A stretch of 64,000 nucleotides of DNA from Roseateles saccharophilus (GCF_004342485.1 NZ_SMBU01000002.1:186001-250000); one strand, 5' to 3'; counted from the stretch's first letter, positions 30,677-41,209 are shown. Numbers and translations are program-made. Notes: a model not told the origin generated them from the letters alone.

Positions 30677-31588
30677 TCAGGTCTTGCTGCCGCCCTTGAG
30701 CAGTCCCATGGCGGTGCCGATCAGGCCGGCGACCTCGGTCATATTGCCCGGCACGATCATCGTGTTGTTCTTCTGGGCCAGGTGGGCGTAGGCCTCGACG
30801 GCCTTCTCGGCGACCTTGAGTTGCACGGCCTGGTCGCCGCCCGGTTGCTGGATGGCCGCGGCGATCTTGCGGATCGCGTCCGAGGTGGCCTCGGCCACCG
30901 CCGTGATGGCGGCGGCTTCACCCTGGGCCTTGTTGATCTCGGCCTGCTTCTGGCCCTCTGACTTCGCGATCGCCGCCTCGCGTTCGCCGGTGGCGATATT
31001 GATCTGTTCCTGGCGCCGCCCCTCGGACGCCGCGATCAGCGCGCGCTTCTCGCGTTCGGCGGTGATCTGGGCCTGCATCGAATGCAGGATGGCGGGCGGC
31101 GGCGTCAGGTCCTTGATCTCGTAGCGCAACACCTTGACGCCCCAGTTCAGCGCGGCCTCGTCCAGGGCTTCGACGACGGAGGTGTTGATGACGGCGCGCT
31201 CCTCGAAGGTGCGGTCCAGTTCCATGCGGCCGATGACGGAGCGCAGCGTGGTCTGCGCAAGCTGGGTGATGGCGACCACATAGTTGCTCGCGCCGTAGCT
31301 GGCGCGCATCGGGTCGGTGACCTGGAAGTAGAGGATGCCGTCGACGGTCAGCTGGGTGTTGTCCTTGGTGATGCAGATCTGGCTGGGCACATCCAGCGGA
31401 ATCTCCTTCAGCGAATGCCGGTAGGCCAGCCGGTCGACGAAGGGCACCAGGAAATTCAGGCCCGGCGTCAACGTGGCGTGGTAGCGCCCCAGGCGCTCGA
31501 CGACCCAGGCGTGCTGCTGGGGCACGACCTTGATCGAGCGGACCACGAAGATGGCGGCGATGGCGAGGATGACGAGTGCGATTTCCAT
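30677..31588 (-). CDS. SPFH-domain (stomatin/QmcA-type) membrane protein
   Basis: 303 residues. An N-terminal membrane anchor (MEIALVILAIAAIFVVRSI), then the SPFH core (VPQQHAWVVERLGRYHATLTPGLNFLVPFVDRLAYRHSLKEIPLDVPSQ), then an Ala/Glu/Lys/Gln coiled-coil (AEREKRALIAASEGRRQEQINIATGEREAAIAKSEGQKQ). Such proteins form large oligomeric membrane cages associated with quality-control proteases and NfeD partners. The nfeD gene lies directly upstream on the same strand, the conserved stomatin-NfeD pair. Confidence 0.9.
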   Translation of the reverse strand: MEIALVILAIAAIFVVRSIKVVPQQHAWVVERLGRYHATLTPGLNFLVPFVDRLAYRHSLKEIPLDVPSQICITKDNTQLTVDGILYFQVTDPMRASYGASNYVVAITQLAQTTLRSVIGRMELDRTFEERAVINTSVVEALDEAALNWGVKVLRYEIKDLTPPPAILHSMQAQITAEREKRALIAASEGRRQEQINIATGEREAAIAKSEGQKQAEINKAQGEAAAITAVAEATSDAIRKIAAAIQQPGGDQAVQLKVAEKAVEAYAHLAQKNNTMIVPGNMTEVAGLIGTAMGLLKGGSKT

Positions 31589-31631
31589 GGGGCCTCTCGG
31601 GCGGGCGGTGGTCGGGTGAAGGGCAGGGGGC

Positions 31632-32060
31632 TCAGCGGTCCAGCAGCAGGCAGCTGCCTTCGACGGCGCGGATGACGTGGCGGCCGCTGCGGGCAGGTGG
31701 GGCGCCGATGAAGCGGGCCTGCCACGCCGCGCCGCGGTATTGGACCTGGGTCAGACCGTCGGAAGACCAGGCGTCGACCTGCACGCTCTGGCCGATGTCG
31801 AGGTTCATGTCGGCGTTGCTGGATGCCGGTGCCGCCTTCGGGCCGCGGCTGCGGCGCCGGTTCAGCACGATGACTGCGGCGCCGCCGACAAGAGCTGCGG
31901 CGACGACCTGCGCGGTGACGCCCAGGCCCAGATGCGCTGCCAGCGCGCCGGCGCAGGCGCCCACGGCCAGCATCAGCAGATAGAAGGTGCCGCTGGCCAA
32001 TTCGGCGGCGACCATCAGGCCGGCTGAAATCCACCAGACGGTGGCCGTACTCCAATCCAT
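31632..32060 (-). CDS. NfeD-family membrane protein
   Basis: 142 residues: two or three N-terminal membrane spans (VWWISAGLMVAAELASGTFYLLMLAVGACAGALAAHLGLG...VVAAALVGGAAVIVL) and a C-terminal OB-fold (NLDIGQSVQVDAWSSDGLTQVQYRGAAWQARF). The short NfeD type without a protease domain. It precedes the SPFH gene by 43 bases and probably anchors or assembles it. Confidence 0.88.
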   Translation of the reverse strand: MDWSTATVWWISAGLMVAAELASGTFYLLMLAVGACAGALAAHLGLGVTAQVVAAALVGGAAVIVLNRRRSRGPKAAPASSNADMNLDIGQSVQVDAWSSDGLTQVQYRGAAWQARFIGAPPARSGRHVIRAVEGSCLLLDR

Positions 32061-32190
32061 CTTGCCTCCCGAGCTCTGCGACGGCGAGCCAGTGTAGATC
32101 GCGCTTTTACCGCGTGCGACGCGAGCCGGACATGCTGCGGCCCTACACTTCGCCGCTTCGTTTTTTGATGCCCGCCCGCTGGAGGCCGCG

Positions 32191-34458
32191 ATGATCCGTT
32201 TTCACTTTCCCATCGTCATCATCGACGAGGACTACCGCTCCGAGAACACTTCGGGCCTGGGCATCCGCGCGCTGGCCGAAGCCATCCAGAAGGAGGGCAT
32301 GGAAGTGCTGGGCGTGACGAGCTATGGCGATCTGTCGCAGTTCGCCCAGCAGCAGAGCCGCGCCTCGGCCTTCATCCTGTCCATCGACGACGAGGAGTTC
32401 ACGCCCGGCCCCGACCTCGACCCGGCCGTGCTGAACCTGCGCAAGTTCATCGGCGAGATCCGTTTCCGCAACCCGGACATCCCGATCTATGTCTACGGCG
32501 AGACGCGCACCAGCCAGCACCTGCCCAACGACGTGCTGCGCGAACTGCATGGCTTCATCCACATGTTCGAGGACACGCCGGAGTTCGTGGCCCGCCACAT
32601 CATCCGCGAGGCCAAGAGCTACCTCGACGGTCTGGCGCCGCCCTTCTTCAAGGCGCTGATGGACTACGCGGCCGACGGCTCCTATTCCTGGCATTGCCCG
32701 GGGCATTCAGGCGGCGTGGCCTTCCTGAAGAGCCCGGTGGGCCAGATGTTCCATCAGTTCTTCGGCGAGAACATGCTGCGCGCCGACGTCTGCAACGCGG
32801 TGGAGGAGCTCGGTCAGTTGCTGGACCACACCGGCCCGGTCGCCGCGTCCGAGAAGAATGCCGCGCGCATCTTCAACGCGGACCACTGCTTCTTCGTCAC
32901 CAACGGCACGTCCACGTCCAACAAGATGGTCTGGCACCACACGGTGGCGCCGGGCGACGTGGTCGTCATCGACCGCAACTGCCACAAGAGCAATCTGCAC
33001 GCCATCATCATGTGCGGTGCGATCCCGGTGTTCCTGACGCCCACGCGCAACCACTACGGCATCATCGGCCCGATTCCCGAGAGCGAGTTCAGCCCGGAGA
33101 CCATCCGCGCCAAGATCGCGGCCAACCCGCTGCTGGCGCACGTCGACCCGGCCATGGTCAAGCCCTCCATCGTCACGCTCACGCAGAGCACTTACGACGG
33201 CGTGCTCTACAACACCGAGACCATCAAGAAGAAGCTCGACGGCTACATCCCGACGCTGCACTTCGACGAGGCCTGGCTGCCGCACGCGGCCTTCCACGAT
33301 TTCTACGGCCAGTTCCATGCGATGGGCAAGAACCGCCCGCGCCCCAAGGAGGCCGTCGTCTACGCGACCCAGTCCACGCACAAGCTGCTGGCCGGCATCT
33401 CGCAGGCCTCGCAGGTGCTGGTGCAGGACTCGCAGACGGTGAAGCTGGACAAGCACCTCTTCAACGAGGCCTATCTGATGCACACCAGCACCAGCCCGCA
33501 GTACTCGATCATCGCGAGCTGCGACGTGGCAGCCGCGATGATGGAGCCGCCTGGCGGCACGGCGCTGGTGGAGGAGAGCATCAAGGAGTCGCTGGACTTC
33601 CGCCGTGCAATGCGCAAGGTCGAGAGCGACTACGGCGAGGACTGGTGGTTCAAGGTCTGGGGGCCTGACTACCTGCGTTCCGAGGAGGGCAGCGAGCCCG
33701 TTTCGGCCGACTGGATGCTGCATGCCGACGAGGACTGGCATGGCTTCGGCGGTCTGGCCGAAGGCTTCAATATGCTGGACCCGATCAAGTCCACCATCAT
33801 CACGCCCGGGCTGGACATGGAGGGTCGCTTCGCTGCGACCGGCATCCCGGCCTCGGTCGTCACCAAGTTCCTCGTCGAGCACGGCGTCGTCGTCGAGAAG
33901 ACGGGCCTGTACTCCTTCTTCATCATGTTCACCATCGGCATCACCAAGGGCCGCTGGAACACGCTGCTGACCGCGCTGCAGCAGTTCAAGGACGACTACG
34001 ACAAGAACGCGCCGCTGTGGCGTATCCTGCCGGAGTTCTGCGCTGCCCACCCGAAGTACGAGCGCATGGGCCTGCGCGACCTCTGCCAGAGCATCCACCA
34101 AGCCTATGCCGAGGGCGACATCGCGCGGCTGACGACGGACATGTATCTGTCCAATCTGCAGCCGGCCATGACGCCGACCGATGCCTATGCCCATATCGCT
34201 CAACGCAAGACCGAACGGGTCGGCATCGACGAGCTCGAAGGGCGTATCACGACCTCGCTGCTGACGCCTTACCCGCCCGGCATCCCGCTGCTGATCCCGG
34301 GTGAGCGCTTCAACAGGAAGATCGTCGACTACCTGAAGTTCACGCGCAGCTTCAACGCCAGGTTCCCGGGCTTTGCGACCGACGTTCACGGCCTCGTGCA
34401 TGAAGTAGACGAGGAGACCGGCCGCGGCCACTACTACGTGGACTGCGTGAGGCAGTAA
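32191..34458 (+). CDS. Orn/Lys/Arg decarboxylase (PLP, inducible-type fold)
   Basis: 755 residues: an N-terminal flavodoxin-like wing domain (about 1-130), a PLP-binding core with Lys in ATQSTHKLLAGISQAS (near residue 398), the HFDEAWLPHAAFH Asp that contacts PLP, and a C-terminal domain. The SWHCPGHSGGVAFLKSP and FVTNGTSTSNKMVWHH segments are family hallmarks. The length equals that of E. coli AdiA, but arginine, lysine or ornithine preference is not certain from sequence alone. It stands alone with no antiporter gene nearby, so a biosynthetic polyamine role is as likely as acid resistance. Confidence 0.85.
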   Translation: MIRFHFPIVIIDEDYRSENTSGLGIRALAEAIQKEGMEVLGVTSYGDLSQFAQQQSRASAFILSIDDEEFTPGPDLDPAVLNLRKFIGEIRFRNPDIPIYVYGETRTSQHLPNDVLRELHGFIHMFEDTPEFVARHIIREAKSYLDGLAPPFFKALMDYAADGSYSWHCPGHSGGVAFLKSPVGQMFHQFFGENMLRADVCNAVEELGQLLDHTGPVAASEKNAARIFNADHCFFVTNGTSTSNKMVWHHTVAPGDVVVIDRNCHKSNLHAIIMCGAIPVFLTPTRNHYGIIGPIPESEFSPETIRAKIAANPLLAHVDPAMVKPSIVTLTQSTYDGVLYNTETIKKKLDGYIPTLHFDEAWLPHAAFHDFYGQFHAMGKNRPRPKEAVVYATQSTHKLLAGISQASQVLVQDSQTVKLDKHLFNEAYLMHTSTSPQYSIIASCDVAAAMMEPPGGTALVEESIKESLDFRRAMRKVESDYGEDWWFKVWGPDYLRSEEGSEPVSADWMLHADEDWHGFGGLAEGFNMLDPIKSTIITPGLDMEGRFAATGIPASVVTKFLVEHGVVVEKTGLYSFFIMFTIGITKGRWNTLLTALQQFKDDYDKNAPLWRILPEFCAAHPKYERMGLRDLCQSIHQAYAEGDIARLTTDMYLSNLQPAMTPTDAYAHIAQRKTERVGIDELEGRITTSLLTPYPPGIPLLIPGERFNRKIVDYLKFTRSFNARFPGFATDVHGLVHEVDEETGRGHYYVDCVRQ

Positions 34459-34462
34459 AGAA

Positions 34463-34489
34463 AGAGGGCCCCGCAGGGCCCTCTGTCAT
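34463..34489. terminator. Bidirectional terminator between the decarboxylase and fabI
   Basis: AGAGGGCCC-CGCA-GGGCCCTCT, a 9-bp stem between convergent genes. On the minus strand it is followed by TTTCTTTAC, the better T tract, so it probably serves fabI best; on the plus strand GTCATTTC follows. Confidence 0.75.
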
Positions 34490-34504
34490 TTCAGTGGCGG
34501 CGGC

Positions 34505-35287
34505 TTATTCGCCGTTGGCCAGTGCGACGTGGCTGAAGCCGCCGTCGACATACATGATCTCGGCGCTGACGCCGCCGGCCAGGTCGGACAGCAGGAAGGC
34601 GGCGGCATTGCCGACGTCGTCGATGGTCACGTTGCGGCGGATGGGCGCTGCTGCGGCGAACTGGGTCAGCAGCTTGCCGAAGTCCTTGATGCCCGATGCG
34701 GCCAGCGTCTTGATCGGGCCGGCCGAGATGCCGTTGACGCGCACGCCCTTGGCGCCCAGGTCGTAGGCGAGGTAGCGCACGCTGGCTTCCAGCGCGGCCT
34801 TGGCCAGGCCCATGGTGTTGTAGTTGGGCACATAGCGCTCAGCGCCCAGGTAGCTCAACGTCAGCAGCGAGGCACCCTGGCGCAGGCGCGGCACCGCCAG
34901 CTTGGCCATGGCCGGGAAGCTGTAGGCGGAAATGTCGTGGGCGATGCGGAAGTTCTCGCGCGTCATGCCGTCGAGGAAATTGCCGGCGATCGCGTCGCGC
35001 GGGGCAAAGCCGATGGAATGAACGAAGCCATCGAATTCCGGCCAGACCTCGCCCAGCTGGTCGAACAGGGCCTGCATCTGCTCGTCGCTGGTCACGTCGC
35101 AGTCGTAGACCAGCTTGGAATCGAATTCGGCCGCGAATTCGCTGATGCGCTCCTTGAAGCGCTCGCCCTGGTAGCTGAAGGCCAGCTCGGCACCTTCGCG
35201 GTGGCAGGCGCGGGCAATGCCGTAGGCGATGGAGCGGTTGGACAGCACGCCCGTGATCAGCAGCCGCTTGCCGGCGAGAAAGCCCAT
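34505..35287 (-). CDS. fabI: Enoyl-[acyl-carrier-protein] reductase (NADH)
   Basis: 260 residues. N-terminal [39 protein letters not shown] contains the FabI-type dinucleotide loop. The catalytic Tyr-x6-Lys is in [19 protein letters not shown], with [10 protein letters not shown] before it. It reduces trans-2-enoyl-ACP in the last step of fatty acid elongation and is the triclosan target in relatives. The start at 35287 (ACAAGAATG) fits the family; an upstream in-frame start at 35368 would overlap the rimP promoter. Confidence 0.95.
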   Translation of the reverse strand: MGFLAGKRLLITGVLSNRSIAYGIARACHREGAELAFSYQGERFKERISEFAAEFDSKLVYDCDVTSDEQMQALFDQLGEVWPEFDGFVHSIGFAPRDAIAGNFLDGMTRENFRIAHDISAYSFPAMAKLAVPRLRQGASLLTLSYLGAERYVPNYNTMGLAKAALEASVRYLAYDLGAKGVRVNGISAGPIKTLAASGIKDFGKLLTQFAAAAPIRRNVTIDDVGNAAAFLLSDLAGGVSAEIMYVDGGFSHVALANGE

Positions 35288-35347
35288 TCTTGTCTCCTGT
35301 GAGGTCTCAAACAGCCCGCGATTCTGGCATGCGCCGAGGGTGGCGGC

Positions 35348-35376
35348 TTGCCGGCACGGGACTTGCACAGTACAAT
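35348..35376 (+). promoter_or_regulatory. Sigma-70-like promoter of the rimP-nusA-infB operon
   Basis: TTGCCG at 35348-35353, a 17-base spacer, TACAAT at 35371-35376. Start expected at about 35383, which coincides with the first base of the leader closing stem. Confidence 0.75.
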
Positions 35377-35382
35377 CCGAGC

Positions 35383-35496
35383 TTCACCAGAAATGAGAAG
35401 TGCCTTTCCAAGGCATTCTCAACGAGCCCCGGACGATATCCCCCGGCGCAGGATTCTGGTGAACGAGTGGGCGGATTCATCCTGCCCATTTTTTTT
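35383..35496 (+). promoter_or_regulatory. Structured leader RNA upstream of rimP, probable attenuator
   Basis: From the predicted start, TTCACCAGAA (35383-35392) pairs perfectly with TTCTGGTGAA (35454-35463) as a 10-bp closing stem. Inside are a 12-bp hairpin, TGAGAAgTGCCTT/AAGGCATTCTCA (35394-35421), and a weaker CCGG-based hairpin (about 35426-35449), so a three-way junction is possible. A strong terminator hairpin follows at once. A promoter, folded domain and terminator before the start codon imply either premature termination control of the operon or a free small RNA. It is not a tRNA (no T-arm or CCA). Whether it belongs to a described leader family cannot be decided here. Confidence 0.6.
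35468..35496 (+). terminator. Intrinsic terminator in the rimP leader
   Basis: TGGGC-GGAT-TC-ATCC-T-GCCCA followed by eight T (35489-35496). It lies 42 bases before the rimP ATG, so full-length transcription of rimP-nusA-infB requires read-through or antitermination. Confidence 0.85.
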
Positions 35497-35538
35497 GCTT
35501 TTTCGATTTTTCTCCCGGATCAGGAAACCACGCACCGC

Positions 35539-36162
35539 ATGAGTTGGCAAACCGCTGTAGAGACCACCGTGGCCGGCCTCGGCTACGAACTCGTGGACTG
35601 CGAACGCAGTGCCGGTGGATTGCTGCGCGTGACGATCGACAGGCTGCCCGCCCGGGCAGGCGCCGGCGAGCTGATTACCGTGGACGATTGCGAGAAGGTG
35701 ACGCGCCAGCTGCAGTATGTGCTGGAGGTCGAGGCTTTCGACTACGCCCGGCTCGAGGTCTCCTCGCCGGGGCTGGACCGGCCGCTGCGCAGTGCCGCGC
35801 ATTACGCGCGCTTCGCCGGCCAGGAAATCGACATCACGTTGAAGCTGCCCTTCCAGGGGCGCAAGAAATACCGTGGTGTCGTCAGCGCCCAGCCGGATGC
35901 GGCGAGTGACCAGGCTTGGCGCCTGGTCTTCGACGACGGCACGGCCGAGCAGGCGCTGGATTTCACGCTGGACGAGGTGCGTGAGGCGCGCCTCGTGCCG
36001 GCGTTCAGCTTCAAGGGGCGCGGCGGCGAGCCGGCGCCCGACCGCAAGCCCGGCCAGCGGGGCGTCATCAAGCCGAAAAAGGCAGCGACTAAGAAACAAG
36101 CGGGCGAGCCCACGACGGCGGCGCCCGGCCAAGACAAGGTTGACGGAGGTCTCAAGCAATGA
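35539..36162 (+). CDS. rimP: Ribosome maturation factor RimP
   Basis: 207 residues. RimP core: [15 protein letters not shown] at the start, then [33 protein letters not shown] with the GLDRPL signature, and a C-terminal SH3-like barrel. It is needed for 30S subunit maturation. It carries an extra Lys/Pro/Ala-rich C-terminal tail (about 160-207) compared with the usual 150-170 residues. The Shine-Dalgarno is weak (AGGAA 12 bases upstream). The stop overlaps nusA by four bases. Confidence 0.93.
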   Translation: MSWQTAVETTVAGLGYELVDCERSAGGLLRVTIDRLPARAGAGELITVDDCEKVTRQLQYVLEVEAFDYARLEVSSPGLDRPLRSAAHYARFAGQEIDITLKLPFQGRKKYRGVVSAQPDAASDQAWRLVFDDGTAEQALDFTLDEVREARLVPAFSFKGRGGEPAPDRKPGQRGVIKPKKAATKKQAGEPTTAAPGQDKVDGGLKQ

Positions 36163-37637
36163 ACCGCGAAATGTTGATGCTGGTGGACGCGATCTCGCGC
36201 GAGAAGAGCGTGGAGCGCGATGTCGTGTTCGGTGCGGTGGAAGCCGCGCTGGCCTCGGCCACCAAGAAGATTTACGGCGGTGAGGCCGACATCCGCGTCA
36301 GCGTGGACCGCGACTCCGGCGAGTACGAGACCTTCCGCCGCTGGCATGTCGTTCCCAACGAGGCCGGCCTGCAGAACGCCGACGCCGAGATCCTGCTGTT
36401 CGAGGCCCAGGAGCAGATCGCCGACATCGAGGTGGACGACCACATCGAGGAGCCCGTCGAGTCCGTGCCCATCGGCCGCATCGGTGCCCAGGCCGCCAAG
36501 CAGGTCATCCTGCAGAAGATTCGCGACGCCGAGCGCGAGCAACTTCTGAACGACTTCATGTCGCGCGGCGAGAGGATCTTCGTCGGCACCGTGAAGCGCC
36601 TGGACAAGGGCGACATCATCGTCGAGAGCGGCCGCGTGGAAGGCCGCCTGAAGCGCAGCGAGATGATCTCCAAGGAGAACCTGCGCACCGGCGACCGCGT
36701 GCGTGCCGTCATCCTCGGCGTGGACCCGACGCAGCGCGGCCCGCAGATCATGCTGTCGCGTTCCTCGCCCGAGTTCATGAAGGAACTTTTCGCGCAGGAA
36801 GTGCCCGAGATCGAGCAGGGCCTGTTGGAGATCAAGAGCTGCGCCCGCGACAGCGGTTCGCGCGCCAAGATCGCCGTCATCAGCCATGACCGCCGCGTCG
36901 ACCCCATCGGCACCTGCGTCGGCGTGCGCGGCTCGCGCGTCAACGGCGTGACCACCGAACTGGCCGGCGAGCGCGTCGACATCGTGCTGTGGAGCGAGGA
37001 CCCGGCCCAGTTCGTCATCGGCGCGCTGGCCCCGGCCAATGTGCAGTCCATCGTCGTCGATGAAGAGCGCCACGCGATGGACGTCGTCGTCGACGAGGAA
37101 AACCTCGCCATCGCGATCGGCCGCGGCGGCCAGAACGTGCGCCTGGCGTCCGAGCTGACCGGCTGGCGCATCAACATCATGTCGGCCGAGGAATCGGCCG
37201 CCAAGCACGAGCAGGAAAGCGAATCGGTGCGCAAGCTCTTCGTCGACAAGCTCGACGTGGACGCCGAGGTCGCCGACATCCTGATCGCCGAGGGCTTCAC
37301 CAGCCTGGAAGAAGTCGCCTACGTCCCGATGCAGGAAATGCTCGAGATCGAGGCCTTCGACGAGGACACCGTCAACGAGCTGCGCACCCGTGCCAAGGAT
37401 GCGCTGCTGACGATGGAAATCGCCAAGGAAGAGAAGGTCGAGGAGGTCTCGCAGGATCTGCGCGACCTGGAAGGCGTCACGCCCGAACTGCTGGCCAAAC
37501 TGGCCGAGGGCGGCATCAACACCCGCGATGACCTGGCCGACCTGGCCGTGGACGAACTGGTCGAACTGTCCGGCCTGGACGAAGCGGCTGCACGCACGCT
37601 GATCATGAAGGCCCGTGAACATTGGTTCAACGACTGA
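36159..37637 (+). CDS. nusA: Transcription termination/antitermination protein NusA
   Basis: 492 residues: N-terminal RNA polymerase-binding domain (about 1-130), S1 domain ([22 protein letters not shown]), KH1 and KH2 domains ([12 protein letters not shown] and [20 protein letters not shown]), and two C-terminal acidic helix-hairpin-helix repeats ([16 protein letters not shown] and [18 protein letters not shown]). NusA modulates pausing, termination and antitermination; in E. coli it feeds back on its own operon, which makes the terminator in the leader relevant. The ATG overlaps the rimP stop. Confidence 0.97.
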   Translation: MNREMLMLVDAISREKSVERDVVFGAVEAALASATKKIYGGEADIRVSVDRDSGEYETFRRWHVVPNEAGLQNADAEILLFEAQEQIADIEVDDHIEEPVESVPIGRIGAQAAKQVILQKIRDAEREQLLNDFMSRGERIFVGTVKRLDKGDIIVESGRVEGRLKRSEMISKENLRTGDRVRAVILGVDPTQRGPQIMLSRSSPEFMKELFAQEVPEIEQGLLEIKSCARDSGSRAKIAVISHDRRVDPIGTCVGVRGSRVNGVTTELAGERVDIVLWSEDPAQFVIGALAPANVQSIVVDEERHAMDVVVDEENLAIAIGRGGQNVRLASELTGWRINIMSAEESAAKHEQESESVRKLFVDKLDVDAEVADILIAEGFTSLEEVAYVPMQEMLEIEAFDEDTVNELRTRAKDALLTMEIAKEEKVEEVSQDLRDLEGVTPELLAKLAEGGINTRDDLADLAVDELVELSGLDEAAARTLIMKAREHWFND

Positions 37638-37687
37638 TCGATCAACGCACGCCGCACCGCACCGAAAGCAATCTGAAGGACTCCCAC

Positions 37688-40600
37688 ATGGCCGTGACTA
37701 CCGTCGCCCAATTTGCCGCCGAGCTGAGCAAGCCGGCGGGCACGCTGCTGGAGCAGCTGCATGCCGCGGGCGTCAAGAAGTCTTCCGTCGACGACGCCCT
37801 GAGCGAAGCCGACAAGGAACGCCTGCTCGACCACCTGCGCTCCGCCCACGGCACTGCCGGCACCGAGCGCAAGAAGATCACCCTCGTCAAGAAGTCGACC
37901 ACCGAGATCAAGCAGGCCGACGCCTCCGGCAAGGCCCGCACGATCCAGGTCGAAGTGCGCAAGAAGCGCACCTTCGTCAAGCGTGACGATGCCGGTGACG
38001 AGGCCGCAGCCGGCGGCGACGATGCCGACCTGGCGCGTCGCGAGGAAGAGGCGCAGGCGCAGGCCGCTGCGCTGCGCGCCCAGGAAGAGGAGCTCGCCGC
38101 CAAGGTGAAGGCCCGCGAGGAGGCCGAGCGCGCCGCGCGTGAAGCTGCCGCCGCCGCCAAGGCCGCTGCCGAAGCCGCTGCCGCCGAAGCCGCTGCCAAG
38201 GCGGCTGCCGAAGCCGCCGCCGCTGCGGCCGCCGCCGAAGCCGCAAAGGCTGAGACCAAGGCCGAAACCAAGACCGACGAGCAGCAGGCCGAGGCGCGCG
38301 CGCGCAGCGCCGCCGCCGCCGCCGCCGAGGCCGCCGCCATCAACAAGGCCGCGGCCGCCAAGCGCTCCGCGAAGTCCGCGCCGGCCCCCGAGGTGGTGGC
38401 TCCGCCGCCGCCCGCGCCGGCACCCGCCGCCGAAGTCGTCGCCCCGCCGCCGCCCGCGCCCGAAGTGGCCAAGCCGGCGCTGCGCGTCGTCAAGGCCGTG
38501 GATGCCGCGGCCGAAGAGAAGCAGAAGCAGGACGACCTGGCCCGCCGCCGCAAGGCCGCCGAGGAAGAGGCCGCCAAGATCCGCGCGATGATGAACGCAC
38601 CCAAGAAGGTGCTGGTTGCGAAGAAGCCCGAAGAGCCCAAGCCTGCCGAAGGCGCTGGTATCAAGGGCACCATCCACAAGAAGGCCGGCGCCCCGGGTGC
38701 CGCGCCCGCTGCTCCGGGCGCCGGTGCAGGCACCGGCAAGCCGGGCGACAAGAAGTCGGTCAAGTCCGAGAAGCTGTCGTCCAGCTGGGCCGACGACGCC
38801 GCCAAGAAGCGCGGCCTCAAGACCATCGGCGCCGGCCCGGCCGGCGCCAATCGCCCGGGTGGCGGCGGCAACTGGCGCGCCCCGGCGCGCGGTGCCGGCG
38901 GCCGCCGCGGCGAGCGCGGCGGCAATGGCCAGTCCAACTTCCAGGCGCCCATCGAGCAGCAGGTGCAAGAGGTGCACATCCCCGAGACCATCTCGGTGGC
39001 CGACCTCGCACACAAGATGTCCGTCAAGGCGGCCGAGGTCATCAAGCAGTTGATGAAGCTGGGCCAGATGGTCACCATCAACCAGCAGCTGGACCAGGAA
39101 ACGGCCATGATCGTGGTCGAGGAAATGGGCCACAAGGCCTTCGCGGCCAAGCTGGATGACCCGGATGCCTTCCTCGAAGAAGAGGGCAGCAGTGCCGAGC
39201 AGCAGCACGAGGCCCTGCCGCGCGCGCCGGTCGTCACCGTCATGGGTCACGTCGACCACGGCAAGACCTCGCTGCTGGACTACATCCGCCGTTCCCGCGT
39301 CGCGGCTGGCGAAGCCGGCGGCATCACGCAGCATATCGGCGCGTATCACGTCGAGACGCCGCGCGGCATGATCACCTTCCTGGACACCCCGGGTCACGCG
39401 GCCTTCACGGCCATGCGGGCTCGCGGTGCCAAGGCGACCGACATCGTCGTCCTCGTCTGCGCGGCCGATGACGGCGTCATGCCCCAGACCAAGGAAGCCA
39501 TCCACCACGCCAAGGCCGCCGGCGTGCCCATCGTGGTCGCGATGACCAAGGTCGACAAGCCCGACGCCAATATCGAGCGCGTGAAGAGCGAACTCGTCGG
39601 CGAAGAGGTCGTGCCCGAGGACTTCGGTGGCGATTCGCCCTTCATCGGCGTGTCGTCCAAGACCGGCCAGGGCATCGACGAACTGCTGGAGCAGGTGCTG
39701 CTGCAAGCCGAGGTGCTGGAGCTGAAGGCGCCGGTCGAGTCCCTGGCCAAGGGCCTGGTCATCGAAGCCAAGCTGGACAAGGGCCGCGGCCCGGTCGCCA
39801 CGGTGCTGGTGCAGAGCGGCACGCTCAAGCGCGGCGACGTCGTGCTGGCCGGCTCCACCTATGGCCGTGTGCGCGCCATGCTGGACGAGGACGGCAAGCC
39901 GACCACCGAGGCCGGCCCCTCCATCCCCGTCGAGATCCAGGGCCTGACCGAAGTGCCGCAGGCCGGCGACGAGTTCATGGTGCTGTCCGACGAGCGTCGT
40001 GCCCGCGAAATCGCCACCTTCCGTTCGGGCAAGTACCGCGACGTCAAGCTGGCCAAGCAGCAGGCCGCCAAGCTGGAGAACATGTTCAGCGAGATGGGCG
40101 CCGGCGACGTGCAGACGCTGCCGCTGATCATCAAGTCCGACGTGCAGGGTTCGCAGGAAGCGCTGGCCGCTTCGCTGCTCAAGCTCAGCAACGCCGAGGT
40201 CAAGGTACAGATCGTCCACGCGGCGGTCGGTGGCATCAGCGAGAGCGACATCAACCTCGCCATCGCGTCCAAGGCCGTCATCATCGGCTTCAACGTGCGG
40301 GCCGATGCCGGCGCGCGCAAGCTGGCCGAGGGCAACTCGGTGGACCTGCGCTACTACAGCATCATCTACGACGCCGTGGACGATGTGACCAAGGCCATGT
40401 CCGGCATGCTGGCGCCCGAGCAGCGCGAGGAAGCGCTGGGCACGGCCGAGATCCGCGTCGTGTTCGTCGCCTCCAAGATCGGCACGGTGGCCGGCTCCAT
40501 GGTCACCAGCGGTCTGGTGCGTCGTGGCGCGCGCTTCCGCCTGCTGCGCGACAACACCGTCGTCTACACCGGCGAGGTCGAGTCGGTGCGCCGCGAGAAG

Positions 40601-40723
40601 GACGACGTGCGCGAGGTCAAGGAAGGCTTCGAGTGCGGTATCAAGCTCAAGAACTACAGCGACATCAAGGAAGGTGATCAGCTCGAATTCTTCGAAATCA
40701 AGGAAGTGGCCCGCACGCTCTGA
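37688..40723 (+). CDS. infB: Translation initiation factor IF-2
   Basis: 1011 residues. N-terminal IF2-N module ([29 protein letters not shown]), then a long Ala/Glu/Lys/Pro-rich region (about 110-420), a second IF2-N-like module ([27 protein letters not shown]), and the GTPase core: G1 [10 protein letters not shown]3 DTPGHAAF, G4 TKVDKP. Domains II-IV bind fMet-tRNA. It is longer than E. coli IF-2 (890) because of the low-complexity linker. ATG 37688 was chosen (family start, GAAGGACT upstream). Confidence 0.97.
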   Translation: MAVTTVAQFAAELSKPAGTLLEQLHAAGVKKSSVDDALSEADKERLLDHLRSAHGTAGTERKKITLVKKSTTEIKQADASGKARTIQVEVRKKRTFVKRDDAGDEAAAGGDDADLARREEEAQAQAAALRAQEEELAAKVKAREEAERAAREAAAAAKAAAEAAAAEAAAKAAAEAAAAAAAAEAAKAETKAETKTDEQQAEARARSAAAAAAEAAAINKAAAAKRSAKSAPAPEVVAPPPPAPAPAAEVVAPPPPAPEVAKPALRVVKAVDAAAEEKQKQDDLARRRKAAEEEAAKIRAMMNAPKKVLVAKKPEEPKPAEGAGIKGTIHKKAGAPGAAPAAPGAGAGTGKPGDKKSVKSEKLSSSWADDAAKKRGLKTIGAGPAGANRPGGGGNWRAPARGAGGRRGERGGNGQSNFQAPIEQQVQEVHIPETISVADLAHKMSVKAAEVIKQLMKLGQMVTINQQLDQETAMIVVEEMGHKAFAAKLDDPDAFLEEEGSSAEQQHEALPRAPVVTVMGHVDHGKTSLLDYIRRSRVAAGEAGGITQHIGAYHVETPRGMITFLDTPGHAAFTAMRARGAKATDIVVLVCAADDGVMPQTKEAIHHAKAAGVPIVVAMTKVDKPDANIERVKSELVGEEVVPEDFGGDSPFIGVSSKTGQGIDELLEQVLLQAEVLELKAPVESLAKGLVIEAKLDKGRGPVATVLVQSGTLKRGDVVLAGSTYGRVRAMLDEDGKPTTEAGPSIPVEIQGLTEVPQAGDEFMVLSDERRAREIATFRSGKYRDVKLAKQQAAKLENMFSEMGAGDVQTLPLIIKSDVQGSQEALAASLLKLSNAEVKVQIVHAAVGGISESDINLAIASKAVIIGFNVRADAGARKLAEGNSVDLRYYSIIYDAVDDVTKAMSGMLAPEQREEALGTAEIRVVFVASKIGTVAGSMVTSGLVRRGARFRLLRDNTVVYTGEVESVRREKDDVREVKEGFECGIKLKNYSDIKEGDQLEFFEIKEVARTL

Positions 40724-40739
40724 CCTTCAGCTCTGAGGG

Positions 40740-40771
40740 TGAACCCCGCCCCTCGGGGCGGGGTTTGTTCT
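40740..40771 (+). terminator. Terminator-like hairpin between infB and rbfA
   Basis: AACCCCGCCCC-TCG-GGGCGGGGTT followed by TGTTCTTTGTT. A 10-bp G+C-rich stem 17 bases after the infB stop, in front of rbfA of the same operon. The T tract is interrupted, so partial termination is likely. Confidence 0.7.
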
Positions 40772-40825
40772 TTGTTGGCTGTTCGCGCGTGAACCGAGCA
40801 AACAGCCTGAGCAGGAAACCATGCC

Positions 40826-41209
40826 ATGAAACACAAACGCGCCATCCCCAACCGCAGCTTTCGCGTCGCCGACCAGATCCAGCGTGATCTGGCCGAGCTG
40901 ATCCGCGAGCTCAAGGACCCGCGCATCGGCATGGCGACCATCAGCGCCGTCGAGGTCACGCCCGACTACGCCCACGCCAAGGTCTTCTTCTCCGTGCTGA
41001 TCGGCGATGCCGCCGAGACGCAGGAGGCGCTGAACGAGGCGGCCGGCTATCTGCGCAACGGCCTGTTCAAGCGCCTGCAGATCCACACGGTGCCGACCCT
41101 GCATTTCCAGTTCGATCGCACGACCGAGCGGGCGGCCGAAATGAGCGCGCTGATCAGCAAGGCCAACGCGACTCGCGCGCTGGACGATGGCGAGGAGCCG
41201 AATGACTGA
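40826..41209 (+). CDS. rbfA: 30S ribosome-binding factor A
   Basis: 127 residues. [35 protein letters not shown] is the conserved start of this KH-fold cold-shock ribosome factor; [13 protein letters not shown] and [19 protein letters not shown] follow. It assists 16S 5'-end maturation. Its stop overlaps the truB start by eight bases. Confidence 0.94.
   Translation: MKHKRAIPNRSFRVADQIQRDLAELIRELKDPRIGMATISAVEVTPDYAHAKVFFSVLIGDAAETQEALNEAAGYLRNGLFKRLQIHTVPTLHFQFDRTTERAAEMSALISKANATRALDDGEEPND

Noticed and set aside
35383-35463. tRNA or tmRNA-like gene in the rimP leader, by analogy with metY upstream of rimP in E. coli
   Set aside because: No T-arm, anticodon arm or CCA end; the closing stem is 10 bp and the arms do not fit a cloverleaf.
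37319-40219. 966-codon minus-strand frame opposite infB
   Set aside because: Glycine/leucine-rich repeats mirror the Ala/Glu-rich linker of IF-2; no Shine-Dalgarno and no recognisable domain.
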